The translations under genes were made by a program, and so were the position numbers. This document shows, piece after piece, positions 1 to 9,035 of a stretch of DNA of 64,000 bases (position 1 is the stretch's first letter; the number at the start of each line of letters is the position of its first letter). The notes under the pieces were generated by a model. It was not told where the DNA came from. It worked only from the letters and a program-made list of their open reading frames with translations, and did not search any database. The stretch covers positions 1 to 64,000 of the forward strand of contig JBGCGD010000049.1 of the NCBI GenBank assembly GCA_045110515.1. The letters run 5' to 3'. This stretch comes from Granulosicoccus sp045110515 (lineage in GTDB: Bacteria > Pseudomonadota > Gammaproteobacteria > Granulosicoccales > Granulosicoccaceae).

Positions 1-201
1 TACAGCTGGGCAGAACGTTGGCGGTTCATCAGAACCTCCATGATGAGTCTTGCGCACGCTACCAAGCTCATCAAGCCTGCAGATATAAAGCACCCCATCT
101 TTACTCGCATGATGCTGTACGGTCGCGGCAAAGCTGCCCAAGCCAACCCTGACCAAACAACAGACATCGCTAAGATCGGTGAACGCCACATACCATCGTG
201 A
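1..201 (+). CDS. C-terminal end of an unrecognised protein (partial)
   Basis: Frame 1 is open from the first base to a TGA at 199-201, giving 66 residues that start YSWAERWRFI and end IGERHIPS. The stop overlaps the GTG start of the next gene (GTGA), so the two are probably translationally coupled. The fragment is basic and mostly helical in character (AHATKLIK, FTRMMLYGRGKAAQAN) and has no motif I recognise. Its position ahead of an ATP-grasp ligase and a transporter suggests a role in the same pathway. The function is unknown, and the rest of the gene lies outside the window. Confidence 0.6.
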   Translation, partial: YSWAERWRFIRTSMMSLAHATKLIKPADIKHPIFTRMMLYGRGKAAQANPDQTTDIAKIGERHIPS

Positions 202-1106
202 AATCAATCAAAGCGATCGTCTATAAATGGGTCAGCCAGAAGTACATGGCTGGCTGCAGCAATTACAATTCTCTGCAGGTTCGCAAAGCGAGTCGTTCAA
301 AGCGTCAAGCTCGGGAAATGTTTGCCAAGCATGATATTCCGCATGCGAAAGGCACGCTGTTTATCAACCCTTGGACGGCCTATAAGTTTGCCAAGGAGCA
401 TGGCTTCCCTCTTTGCATAAAACCCAATGTCAGCGGATTTTCCCGAGGCAGTCACTTCCCGATTCGCAACTACCGGGAACTCTGGAAAGCGGCACTCTGG
501 GTCAAAGTCTGGTGGCCTAGCAGTATCGTTGAACAGTATCTGCTTGGCGCTAACTATCGTGTATTGGCAACCCCTGATGAACTGGTCTCAGTAATTCGTC
601 GGTATCCGCCGTTCGTAGATGGGAATGGGGAAGACTCTATCGCCTCCTTGATACAATCGGAGAATAGTATCCGCGAATCAATGGGCTTATTTCCGACGAT
701 CTACCCGATTGCTCAATCCCAACAAACAGTTGAGTACCTGGCTAAGCAAGGTTTAACACTTGACAGTGTCCCGGCTGCCGGTGAAAGAATTTACACCTTT
801 AACCGTGTGGCTCTAGCACCCGGTGGTGTTGTTGAAATAATTGATCAGAACACGATACCTGCTGCCAACAGAGAACTTTTCCTAAAAGTTATCAAAGCGT
901 TTGACGCCAAACTATTCGGTATTGACGTCATCTTCGAGAAAGGTATTGAGACGGACTATCGCGAACAGGGTTGTATTTTCCTCGAAGTTAATTCACGTCC
1001 ATACACTCGAATGCATAGCGTCCCACGTTACGGCGAAGCCGAGGATCTGGATGCGTTCTATAACGAAATGGATTCACTAGTCGTTGCCGATTCCGATACA
1101 TTTTAA
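198..1106 (+). CDS. ATP-grasp domain protein, cyanophycin synthetase/GshF-like
   Basis: The 302-residue protein looks like a free-standing ATP-grasp ligase domain. Visible marks are the lid/ATP-binding strand GFPLCIKPNVSGFSRGSH (about residues 69-86), the segment VEQYLLGANYRVLATPDELV (about 111-130), the VIRRYPPFVDGNGEDSI region (about 132-148), which matches the equivalent part of GshF and cyanophycin synthetase, and a C-terminal metal-binding stretch, FGIDVIF followed by CIFLEVNSRP. Enzymes of this fold couple ATP hydrolysis to peptide or amide bond formation through an acyl phosphate. The substrate is not known. The gene starts with GTG inside the stop codon of the upstream gene and is followed after 6 bases by a transporter gene, so a three-gene operon for making and moving a small amide or peptide is plausible. 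The assignment to the fold is good; the reaction is inference. Confidence 0.8.
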   Translation: MKSIKAIVYKWVSQKYMAGCSNYNSLQVRKASRSKRQAREMFAKHDIPHAKGTLFINPWTAYKFAKEHGFPLCIKPNVSGFSRGSHFPIRNYRELWKAALWVKVWWPSSIVEQYLLGANYRVLATPDELVSVIRRYPPFVDGNGEDSIASLIQSENSIRESMGLFPTIYPIAQSQQTVEYLAKQGLTLDSVPAAGERIYTFNRVALAPGGVVEIIDQNTIPAANRELFLKVIKAFDAKLFGIDVIFEKGIETDYREQGCIFLEVNSRPYTRMHSVPRYGEAEDLDAFYNEMDSLVVADSDTF

Positions 1107-1112
1107 GCTGTA

Positions 1113-2327
1113 TTGAACACTGAACGCACCCCCCTATTCTTTTACCAGTTTCTGGGGGCACACTCCCTTCTTATCGGCTTGCTGCCGTTTTTTCTGCCCG
1201 TCTTTTTATGGCAGCACGGCGTTGGCCTAGAGGGACTGTCTTTACTCATCGGTGTCTCGGGGTTGAGCTTCGTTGCCGCATTGAGACCATGGCAGCATGC
1301 ATGGCGCCAACTTCAACCCAAAACTCTATTATTGCTGACCTTTGCGTTCGAGCTCGTACTGGTCGGGTGTGCCGGCTGGTTTACAACAATCCCCGGCAGC
1401 GCGTTGTTTGATACTGGCGACGCAACTACCGCAAAACCGCTTAGCAGTATTTTCGTTGCCATGACAGTTTTGGGAATTGCCAACGGTGCGTACAACGCTT
1501 TTTTCTGGACTACACAACGTAGTCTGTTTTTACAACAGTTGGCAGGCAATAATACGGGAAAGCAATATGGCAATTTTCAGATTTTCGTCACCGTCTTTTT
1601 AAAAGTCGGCATTTTGTTGGGAGGCTTGTTGCTCGATTTCGGTGGCTTTCTCTGGTTGCTTGCGCTGTCCGCAGGTGTGAGTTTCGCAAGCTACAGTTTA
1701 TTGGCAAGCAAAGCCTACAGCCGCCTTACTGACGATAATTCAAGCATGTCCCTTCGCCAAAGTCTGACGTACTCAGATGCCCACGGCTCAAAAAGCACTT
1801 TCGCACTGGACGGTATTTTTCTGTACTTGGAGAGCCATTTTTGGACTCTGTCTCTTTTCCTAGTCGTTAACGAGGACTTTAGCCGCTTAGGTGTGGCTGT
1901 GGTACTACTGGCTATTGTGTTTGCAGCCCTTTTCTACTTAATCAAAAACCGCATTGACCAGCTGGCGGCAAAGAGGGTTTACACCGCTGCATGCTGGTTA
2001 TACGCCGGGTCATGGCTTTTACGCTTTACCCTCGATGAGAATGCAGAAGGCGCGGGATACCTTGTTTCGCTGATACTACTAACCTTTTGCTCATCATTTT
2101 TCCGGCTGGCGTTCAACAAACGTTTTTTCGATGTAGCCCGGAGGAGCGGAGCCGTCAATTACTTGCTTATCAAGAGCTATAGCTCGCAGGCCTACTTAGG
2201 TATATTCTTTTTACTCACCTGCATCACCGTCCAACTCCTGCCGGTGGATGATATAAAAATACTTCAATATGGCTACGTCATCGCAGCACTTCTATCTCTC
2301 GGTTATCTGAAGTACCGGGATCAGTAA
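1113..2327 (+). CDS. Polytopic membrane protein, MFS-like transporter
   Basis: The 404-residue protein has about ten to twelve hydrophobic segments, for example LLIGLLPFFLPVFLW, LLLLTFAFELVLVGCAGWF, VTVFLKVGILLGGLLLDFGG and YLGIFFLLTCITVQLLP, consistent with a major facilitator superfamily transporter. The start is a TTG six bases after the stop of the ATP-grasp gene, with only a poor ribosome binding site, which suggests coupled translation. No substrate signature is visible. From its position it may export or import the product of the neighbouring ligase, but that is inference. The family assignment rests on topology and length rather than on a diagnostic motif. Confidence 0.65.
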   Translation: MNTERTPLFFYQFLGAHSLLIGLLPFFLPVFLWQHGVGLEGLSLLIGVSGLSFVAALRPWQHAWRQLQPKTLLLLTFAFELVLVGCAGWFTTIPGSALFDTGDATTAKPLSSIFVAMTVLGIANGAYNAFFWTTQRSLFLQQLAGNNTGKQYGNFQIFVTVFLKVGILLGGLLLDFGGFLWLLALSAGVSFASYSLLASKAYSRLTDDNSSMSLRQSLTYSDAHGSKSTFALDGIFLYLESHFWTLSLFLVVNEDFSRLGVAVVLLAIVFAALFYLIKNRIDQLAAKRVYTAACWLYAGSWLLRFTLDENAEGAGYLVSLILLTFCSSFFRLAFNKRFFDVARRSGAVNYLLIKSYSSQAYLGIFFLLTCITVQLLPVDDIKILQYGYVIAALLSLGYLKYRDQ

Positions 2328-2371
2328 CATAAGGTTGTGTTACCCTACTCCAGAATTCAATCGGAGATAAG

Positions 2372-3850
2372 ATGGGCGATACATTTACAACCCCACCCCT
2401 ACAAGAGCCGAAACGGTTCACGTCAGCCGCCGACGCGGTGCAATGTCTGGTCGAACTCTACGACCGAAATACCCTCTTCCTTAGGCAAGCCTTTGCCAAC
2501 TACCTAGAAGGGGAACAACCCGAGCACAAGGTCCGTGTGTACTACCCGGAAGTGCGTTTTAGGAATACCACCTACGCCCGCGTTGACTCAAGACTCTCGT
2601 ACGGTCATGTCGATCAACCCGGCTTGTATACAACAACAATTACGCAGCCTGCCCTGTTCCGCGGTTACCTGACTCATCAACTTAAGCTGCTTATCGATAA
2701 CCACGATCAGCCCATCGAAATAGCAGAATCAGATGTACCCATTCCACTGCATTTTGCATTGGAATCCGGATCCTCACTAGCAGTCAGACGACCGCAGGAA
2801 ATTACGACAGCACTTCGCGATGCCTTCGACGTACCCGACATAGCTCATGTCAACGACTATATTGTCAACGGTACGCAAGAGATCGAACCGGGTTTACCCA
2901 TGCCTTTGGCACCGTTCCCGGCACAACGAATCGACTACTCGCTGCACCGTCTGGTGCACTACACAGCCACTAAACCAGAACACTTTCAAAATTATGTTCT
3001 GTTCACTAACTACCAATTTTACATTGACGAATTTTGTCGGATAGCCAGAGCCATGATGAGCTCAGGCGATTCTAGCTACGACTCTTTCGTAGAACCCGGC
3101 AACGTTATTACGCATAGCGGCGACAATGCTCCCAGCGAAGGGAGCGCGCCATCGCGCCAACCGCAGATGCCCACTTATCACCTAACAGCCCGAAACGGTT
3201 CAGGCATCACATTGGTCAACATCGGTGTCGGCCCCTCTAACGCTAAAACCATTACGGACCATATCGCAGTGCTAAGACCGCATGCCTGGCTGATGCTTGG
3301 CCACTGTGCAGGGCTGCGAAATAGCCAGGAACTGGGAGACTACGTATTAGCTCACGCCTACGTTCGCGAGGACAAAGTGCTCGACGCTGACATACCGGTT
3401 TGGGTCCCCGTACCCGCTTTGGCTGAGGTTCAACAGGCTCTGGAAGGCGCTGTCGCCGAGGTCACTGGGTTAAACGGCTATGAGTTAAAGCGAGTCATGC
3501 GAACCGGAACCGTGGCGTCTATAGACAATAGGAACTGGGAGTTGCAGGATCAGCGCGAACCGGTAAGGCGACTATCTCAATCCAGAGCAATTGCGCTAGA
3601 CATGGAATCCGCAACCATAGCAGCCAACGGGTTTCGTCTCAGGGTCCCATACGGCACACTGCTTTGCGTATCTGATAAACCCTTGCAAGGCGAGCTCAAA
3701 CTGCCCGGTATGGCGTCTGAGTTTTACCAAAATCAAGTGGCTCAACATCTTGAAATTGGCATGTTGGCATTGAACAAAATGAGTGAGATGAAATCTGAAC
3801 GACTGCACTCAAGAAAACTTCGAAGCTTTTTTGAGACAGCGTTTCAATAA
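2372..3850 (+). CDS. amn: AMP nucleosidase
   Basis: This 492-residue protein, close in length to the E. coli enzyme, hydrolyses AMP to adenine and ribose 5-phosphate and so helps set adenylate levels. The N-terminal half (about 1-190) is the AMP nucleosidase-specific domain, with RNTLFLRQAFANYLEG and RVYYPEVRF. The C-terminal half is a nucleoside-phosphorylase fold with VNIGVGPSNAKTITDHIA, MLGHCAGLRNSQELGDYVLA and the substrate-binding IALDMESATIAANGF. A clear GGAGAT ribosome binding site lies just before the ATG. The gene stands 44 bases after the transporter gene and runs toward a carboxypeptidase gene on the other strand, whose stop lies only 5 bases away. No terminator was seen between them. 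Confidence 0.93.
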   Translation: MGDTFTTPPLQEPKRFTSAADAVQCLVELYDRNTLFLRQAFANYLEGEQPEHKVRVYYPEVRFRNTTYARVDSRLSYGHVDQPGLYTTTITQPALFRGYLTHQLKLLIDNHDQPIEIAESDVPIPLHFALESGSSLAVRRPQEITTALRDAFDVPDIAHVNDYIVNGTQEIEPGLPMPLAPFPAQRIDYSLHRLVHYTATKPEHFQNYVLFTNYQFYIDEFCRIARAMMSSGDSSYDSFVEPGNVITHSGDNAPSEGSAPSRQPQMPTYHLTARNGSGITLVNIGVGPSNAKTITDHIAVLRPHAWLMLGHCAGLRNSQELGDYVLAHAYVREDKVLDADIPVWVPVPALAEVQQALEGAVAEVTGLNGYELKRVMRTGTVASIDNRNWELQDQREPVRRLSQSRAIALDMESATIAANGFRLRVPYGTLLCVSDKPLQGELKLPGMASEFYQNQVAQHLEIGMLALNKMSEMKSERLHSRKLRSFFETAFQ

Positions 3851-3855
3851 ACTGC

Positions 3856-5022
3856 TTAGCTGAGAAGCTTGTCAGTTAACGCCAGATACGCCATATCAAC
3901 AAAGGAGGCTCCTAAACGCATACTGCGTTCAGGAGACCATCCTGTATGCGGCCGAGGTGTATCAGCCGTATCCTTAAACGGCATTTCCAAAGTCATGGCT
4001 AAACAATTAAAACTCTGGGCTAGTTGGCTACTGCACACAGACATATTCGCCTTACCCCGGGGTGTTCGAGGATAACCATGCGCTGTTTGGAAATCCGGAT
4101 TTAGCGCGCTCCAGGTTTGTTTGAAAGCAATAAGCCTGGCATCCTTTTCTTCATCCCAATTACTCAAACCTTCAGTGCCAGCTATGAAGTTGTAAGGTAG
4201 AGCCTCATCACCATGGACGTCCAACGCTAAATCGATCCCCGTTTCGATCATCTTCTGTTTTACCTGAAATACCTCAGGGCTACGCTCCATGCTCGGAGTA
4301 TCCCATTCGCGATTTAAATTGACCCCAATCGAGTTGGTCCGCAAGTTTCCAAGAAAGCTTCCATCCGGATTCATGTTGGGAACCACATGCACATCCGCCA
4401 ATTGGCGTAACGCCCGACTGGTTGCGTCATCTTCGTCGAGGAGACGATCAAGAAACCCCTCCATCCACCACTCTGCCATGGGCTCACCGGGATGCTGTCT
4501 GGCAATGACCCACAACTGAGAACGCGCCTGATTGACTGGGTCATTCATTGATTCCGTTGGCAGCGCGGATACTTGCAAATAGTCTAAGTGCCTACCCTGG
4601 TGGGTCAGCCCTAAACTTTGGTACTTAACTCCGCGGGCACAAGCCGCTGCAGAAATTAAATCTGCATGCTGGTCTAAGGTGTACGGTGCGAAATAAGCGA
4701 ACCAAACAATATCAACATCTGTGTTCAGCTCCCATGACAATACGCTACCGTCATACTTACACGGTGTTCGGTACCAGTAATGCCTGTCTTGAGACGTTAC
4801 AACATCATAGCCTTCCCAACCCTTGGCATATGACGATTGCCCTGCATTCACAATCTCGAATCGGCATTTTTGCCCGGATATACCCGACACGCTAAAATAG
4901 AACCACTGATAGAACTCAGAAGATGTGTCATGCCTAATAGCGAGTTTCACAGGAGCTCCATCGTGACACTCGACAACTTCGATATTTCCACCATCGAACT
5001 GGCTATTGATTTGAATAGTCAT
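3856..5022 (-). CDS. M14 family zinc carboxypeptidase, cytosolic (Nna1/CCP-like) type
   Basis: The protein of about 388 residues has the M14 metallocarboxypeptidase signature: ARQHPGEPMAEWWMEG (HxxE zinc ligands), VVPNMNPDGSFLGNLRTNS, VNLNREWD, and the third zinc histidine in LDVHGDEALPYNF. The N-terminal 120 residues form the beta-rich domain typical of cytosolic CCP-like members (WFYFSVSGISGQKCRFEIVN). There is no signal peptide, so it should act in the cytoplasm, trimming C-terminal residues from peptides or proteins. In eukaryotes the family removes glutamates from tubulin; bacterial substrates are mostly unknown. I chose the ATG at 5022; an in-frame TTG at 5037 is the alternative. It follows the terminator of the fasciclin gene, so it probably has its own promoter. 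Confidence 0.85.
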   Translation of the reverse strand: MTIQINSQFDGGNIEVVECHDGAPVKLAIRHDTSSEFYQWFYFSVSGISGQKCRFEIVNAGQSSYAKGWEGYDVVTSQDRHYWYRTPCKYDGSVLSWELNTDVDIVWFAYFAPYTLDQHADLISAAACARGVKYQSLGLTHQGRHLDYLQVSALPTESMNDPVNQARSQLWVIARQHPGEPMAEWWMEGFLDRLLDEDDATSRALRQLADVHVVPNMNPDGSFLGNLRTNSIGVNLNREWDTPSMERSPEVFQVKQKMIETGIDLALDVHGDEALPYNFIAGTEGLSNWDEEKDARLIAFKQTWSALNPDFQTAHGYPRTPRGKANMSVCSSQLAQSFNCLAMTLEMPFKDTADTPRPHTGWSPERSMRLGASFVDMAYLALTDKLLS

Positions 5023-5060
5023 AAGAGCGTTCTGCAAACTCGAAAATTAACGACACAAAC

Positions 5061-5094
5061 AAAAAAGCCGAAGAATCACGCGATTCTCCGGCTT
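5061..5094 (-). terminator. Rho-independent terminator of the fasciclin gene
   Basis: On the minus strand AGCCGGAGAATCG pairs with CGTGATTCTTCGGCT apart from one wobble position, followed by a run of six T. It lies about 100 bases downstream of the fasciclin gene stop and just upstream of the carboxypeptidase start. Confidence 0.85.
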
Positions 5095-5196
5095 ACATAA
5101 CACCTCAGAACGCCGACAAGGCAGTCCGAGTGAACCGCTAGTCCCCGTTGTAAATCGCACTACTCAATAACGGAGTCCGATTCGGGACAGTCGGTT

Positions 5197-6276
5197 TTAC
5201 TGAAGTACACCACCGATAGAGTAAGTGATTGACGCACCGCCATCACCAACAACAGAGACAGGGAATCCGCCAACTGTTAGAGCAGTTTCGGTTCCACCCA
5301 CTGCGTAGCTATTACCCGTGAAAGAGGTGAAAGTACCTGCAGCAAGTAGAGCCGCTGGAGTCAACTTGTTACCGGTTGCAATGTGGTCATTGACAGTCAA
5401 CGCCGCACCACCCAAAGCCGCATCAGTAGGTGCGAAGATTGTCCATGGGTCAACATCTGTAGCTTGATCCAGCTTCTGCAGGCCGTAAGCTGCGCCAAAA
5501 GTGGACAAGAATGTGGAGTAAGTGCCAGCATTTTCAAGAGCCGTTTGAGCTGCTCCACCTGTGCCGCCTGTACCACCAGTAGTTCCATCGGTAGTACCGT
5601 CAGTAGTACCGTCAGTAGTACCGTCTGTGGTTCCGTCAGTAGTGCCGTCTGTTGTACCGTCAGTATTACCAACGGGCGCCGCTGGAGGAGTCAGTATTGA
5701 ACCAATAACGTGTACTCGACCTTGTGTAGATGCCTGATCAGCAGGAACGACGTCTGCCGTTTCGATACCGACGCTGTTTACAGATACACCTGCCGGTGCG
5801 TCACTAGTTGTAAATGTCAGGACCTGAGTTGTTGTTCCGTCTACCAGAATAGTATTCTGTGTCGCAGCGGCATCACCGGCATCAGTAATAAGCTGGCTCA
5901 CCGCAGTTGAAGATACATCACCAGAGATAACATGGTACTGAAGGATACGAATGAGTTCAGCGCGGTTAGCTTCTTCAAGTAGTTGAGCAGTTGTGAGCGT
6001 GGCATCGTCACCGTCGTTATCAAGCGCTGTGAACGCAGCGTCAGTTGGAGCGAAAATCGTGAATGCATTTGCTGGGTTATCCAGCGTATCAGCTAAACCA
6101 GCTGTAGTAATAGCTGTTTCCAACGTGTTGTGGGCATCAGAGTTAACAATGCTGTCGAAAGCCGTTCCACCTACGCCAGGCGTGGCTGCAGAAGTAGAGG
6201 AATTGTCGTCCGATGAACAACCTGCGATTACGACGCTTGCTGTTACAAGACTAAGTGCAAAGTACTTCTTGATCAT
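5197..6276 (-). CDS. Secreted lipoprotein with two fasciclin (FAS1) domains and a TDGT-repeat linker
   Basis: The 359-residue product starts with a lipoprotein signal peptide ending in VIAGC (lipobox, Cys at about residue 19) followed by SSDDNSSTS, so it should be lipid-anchored in the envelope. FAS1 domain 1 spans about 35-195 with the H-box motif TIFAPTDAAFTALD and the YHVISGDV motif. A linker of seven TDGT units and a glycine-rich stretch follows (about 202-240). A shorter FAS1-like domain 2 contains WTIFAPTDAALGG and ends in SIGGVLQ. FAS1 domains mediate cell-cell or cell-matrix adhesion. The ATG is preceded by a good GAGGATC site. The gene is monocistronic: a terminator follows and a long gap precedes it. 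Domain 2 looks about 30 residues shorter than domain 1, so it may be partly degenerate. Confidence 0.88.
   Translation of the reverse strand: MIKKYFALSLVTASVVIAGCSSDDNSSTSAATPGVGGTAFDSIVNSDAHNTLETAITTAGLADTLDNPANAFTIFAPTDAAFTALDNDGDDATLTTAQLLEEANRAELIRILQYHVISGDVSSTAVSQLITDAGDAAATQNTILVDGTTTQVLTFTTSDAPAGVSVNSVGIETADVVPADQASTQGRVHVIGSILTPPAAPVGNTDGTTDGTTDGTTDGTTDGTTDGTTDGTTGGTGGTGGAAQTALENAGTYSTFLSTFGAAYGLQKLDQATDVDPWTIFAPTDAALGGAALTVNDHIATGNKLTPAALLAAGTFTSFTGNSYAVGGTETALTVGGFPVSVVGDGGASITYSIGGVLQ
5579..5668 (-). repeat. Tandem 12-bp coding repeat (TDGT x7) in the fasciclin gene
   Basis: About seven imperfect copies of a 12-base unit (plus-strand form AGTAGTACCGTC) encode consecutive TDGT tetrapeptides and then a GGTGG tail. 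The copies differ mainly at third codon positions, which argues for an old, selected linker. The array joins the two FAS1 domains and could change length by slippage in frame. Confidence 0.85.
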
Positions 6277-6978
6277 ATTTGATCCTCGTTATTAAATTAT
6301 TAGTGCCACACCAACGATGTCGATGCAGAGTCTGGAACTTACTACTTGGCGCCTCGACGAAGCACCGGCTCATCAACCACTATTTCGCATAAATTAAATC
6401 CGGCATAGACAAACCTCTGCTTCGTTGCGAGTGTTGTAGAGAGCCTCCGAAGGAAGCGATCGATCGCAGTGATTTTGCGTTAAACGCCACGCAATTGCGA
6501 ATGTTAGTCAATAAGCGGTTTATTTCAATGTTAGTTAGGTGAGTTTAAACCGAGCAAGGTGAACATCGTGTGAATAAAAATAATTATCTCTATGAAATTC
6601 TTAACAATTAATACAAAACACGACACTATTGCAATAGCGAAATAAGTCGCTGAGTTGTAGTACGCCGCCCTACTTAATCGTCAACTCACTGGGCCGACTG
6701 TATAGCAGAACGCAAATTAATCTCCCAGATCGGGGTACGACTAACAACTGGTAGCACCAATCCGCGAACTCGCTAATATAGACTACCGAATTCGACCGAT
6801 TTCAGTGCATTTTCATGATAGGGTCAGCGCATCTTCAGCTGAAAAAATTGGCCGTCCTTGGCCGCCCTGGGCTCCGTGCCTCAATACCACTTGGAGGAGG
6901 AATAACGAAAGTCACCACACTTTCGATGACTGTAGTCTACGCAATAACTGACCGTTTACATGTGAAGCAAAAACAATT
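6277..6978. other. 702-bp intergenic region between divergent fasciclin and tmcA genes
   Basis: No open reading frame of note lies here on either strand, and I see no tRNA or riboswitch. The region is AT-rich around 6560-6620 and holds short palindromes: CGCAATTGCG near 6491, CTATTGCAATAG at 6626-6637, and a stem CGAAAGT/ACTTTCG near 6907-6926. A GGAGGAGG at about 6892-6899 looks like a ribosome binding site, but no useful start codon follows at the right distance. The region must carry promoters for both flanking genes, yet I could not identify a convincing -10/-35 pair. Confidence 0.5.
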
Positions 6979-8994
6979 ATGTCGCGCCTAATTGTCAGCA
7001 ATCAGGGGGATCTGACCCGAATTATAAGCAATAGATTCACAACTGATAGCCGTAACCCTCATCGAATGCTGATCGTCATCGAATTGGCGCCACAGCTGTG
7101 GCTGGAAAACTACGCCCGAAGCGCTCAGATCAAATTCATCTCCACAGACGCGTTAGCAGATCGTGCGGATCAAATTTCAGCCTTGCTAGGTCAGGAGCAC
7201 GACATATTGGCCCATTCGGTCAACGAACCGATGGACGCCGGCTTATTGGCAGCTTTGGCGGGAACGGTGACCCACAACGGAGTCCTCCTTCTTTCGCTCC
7301 CAACGAGCCCCGTGTCGCCAGCTAAGGGGGAAAAATTTGGCAATAGCATGACTAGCCATTTCGGCGCTAGATTAAGCAAGCTGCTAACCGCTGCCGAAAA
7401 AGACCATCCGGTGCAAATCGTTCTGGTGCGTGTTAGTGAAGATAGAGCGAATTCGACTCCGTCTCCGATAACAGTGGTCCAAACAACAAACAGCAAACAT
7501 ACATCCCATCACACCACGCTGGCCGCACAGGAGCAGGATCAACTGTTAAGCCAAGCTTATTGCCACCTGACAAAATCCGGCCGCGCATGCATCTCAATAG
7601 TGGGCAAAAGAGGTCGTGGCAAGACATCACTACTGGCAAGAATTGCCAATCGGATACACGCATCGTCAGGCAGCTACTGCATCACTGCCCTTAACAAAAC
7701 AGCGCTTGGGTCGTTTCATCAACAAACAAATCATGAAAGTACAATTCATTTCCAAACACCCACAGCGATACCGCGCAGGGAAAATCAAGTGGTGCTTGTG
7801 GACGAAGCAGCGAACTTACCTGCCCGGGTTCTACATGAGTTGCTGCGTGAACACGACAAAATAGTTTTTTGCACGACCGTGGAAGGGTATGAAAACGCAG
7901 GCCGGGCATTTCAAAACCGTTTTTCAAAACAACTGCAAGAAGCGTTTGAAAGTCCGCTTTTTTTAAAACCTGTTCACCCTTGGCGATGGCGTGAACATGA
8001 TCCTTTAGAGCAATTTATCGACCATCTCGTTCTTAACTCTCCCGCCCAAAATGAAAGCGAGGAGCAGATTGATCGCGAAGATCCACCTGCACTGGAAGCC
8101 CAGGATGTTCAACTAATACAAATAACGCAGAGCTCACTAGTTAGTTCTGAGCGTTTGTTGGAGAATGTCTACGGACTATTGCGCGATACTCATTATCAAA
8201 CCAATGTTAAAGATCTACAACACTTGTTAGATGGTTCTGACATTCAAATCTGGGCATTGAGGTTGGCTGACGCTACAGACATTATCGCAGTAGCTGTTGT
8301 GAGCATCGAGCCGTCTATTGACTCCTCTCTCCATAGCGCTATCGTTGATAAACAAAGACGTTTACCTCACCACTTACTCGCCCAACTTCTGGCCCAGTGC
8401 GCAAACAATTCATTGCCTTTGTCGAAGCAACTGGCGCGGATTACACGAATTTCTGTGCGCGAAAATTTCAGGCGAATGGGGCTAGGCTCAAAACTTTTAA
8501 ACGCGATTGAGCATCAACTTTTGTCATCGCCAAACAGTGATGAGCGGGTAGACGCTATCGGCGCCAGCTTCGCCAAGGATCCAGTAAGTGTTAATTTTTG
8601 GCAGAGCAACGGGTACAAGGAGTTTCATGAAGGATTTAGAAAAAACCCAAGAACAGCTCTGCCATCAAGCGCTGTTCTAAGATCGAACAACGATGATATG
8701 AACACGGTGCTGCAGACAGCTATCGATATTCACGACGACAACCAGCTATGGCGTAAGCAATTCGCAGACTCTTCACAGTATCAGCAGGAAACACTGCCAG
8801 AACAAGTTTCAGACAGTGACCTGCGGTTGTTAAATCAATTTATTAAAGGGTGTCGAAGCGCCCACGACACGTTTGCTGCAATTTGCCGATTGGGGATTCG
8901 CCGTAATACTTCATTGAAGTATGACAGTAAATTATCTAGTCGCTCTCAGGAAAAAAGCATTAGACAGCAAGTAGCTGCATGGCTAACTCAATAA
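6979..8994 (+). CDS. tmcA: tRNA(Met) cytidine acetyltransferase TmcA
   Basis: At 671 residues this matches the usual TmcA length. TmcA uses acetyl-CoA and ATP to form N4-acetylcytidine at the wobble position of elongator tRNA-Met, preventing misreading of AUA. The sequence shows an N-terminal domain, an RNA-helicase-like module with Walker A GKRGRGKTS (about 209-217), VVLVDEAANLPARVL (Walker B region) and IVFCTTVEGYENAGRAF, then a GNAT acetyltransferase module with ISVRENFRRMGLGSKLL and GASFAKDPVSVNFWQSNGY. The gene is alone on the plus strand and converges on cfa, with no clear terminator in the 41 bases between them. Function is assigned with high confidence from motif order and length. Confidence 0.93.
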   Translation: MSRLIVSNQGDLTRIISNRFTTDSRNPHRMLIVIELAPQLWLENYARSAQIKFISTDALADRADQISALLGQEHDILAHSVNEPMDAGLLAALAGTVTHNGVLLLSLPTSPVSPAKGEKFGNSMTSHFGARLSKLLTAAEKDHPVQIVLVRVSEDRANSTPSPITVVQTTNSKHTSHHTTLAAQEQDQLLSQAYCHLTKSGRACISIVGKRGRGKTSLLARIANRIHASSGSYCITALNKTALGSFHQQTNHESTIHFQTPTAIPRRENQVVLVDEAANLPARVLHELLREHDKIVFCTTVEGYENAGRAFQNRFSKQLQEAFESPLFLKPVHPWRWREHDPLEQFIDHLVLNSPAQNESEEQIDREDPPALEAQDVQLIQITQSSLVSSERLLENVYGLLRDTHYQTNVKDLQHLLDGSDIQIWALRLADATDIIAVAVVSIEPSIDSSLHSAIVDKQRRLPHHLLAQLLAQCANNSLPLSKQLARITRISVRENFRRMGLGSKLLNAIEHQLLSSPNSDERVDAIGASFAKDPVSVNFWQSNGYKEFHEGFRKNPRTALPSSAVLRSNNDDMNTVLQTAIDIHDDNQLWRKQFADSSQYQQETLPEQVSDSDLRLLNQFIKGCRSAHDTFAAICRLGIRRNTSLKYDSKLSSRSQEKSIRQQVAAWLTQ

Positions 8995-9035
8995 CGTACC
9001 TGCAGCGTAGATTTTCTGGCCAAAGTTCCGGTAAA

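Noticed and set aside
6892..6978. GGAGGAGG followed by a short frame starting near 6926
   Set aside because: The distance from site to start is about 27 bases and the frame has only about 20 codons, ending just after the tmcA start.
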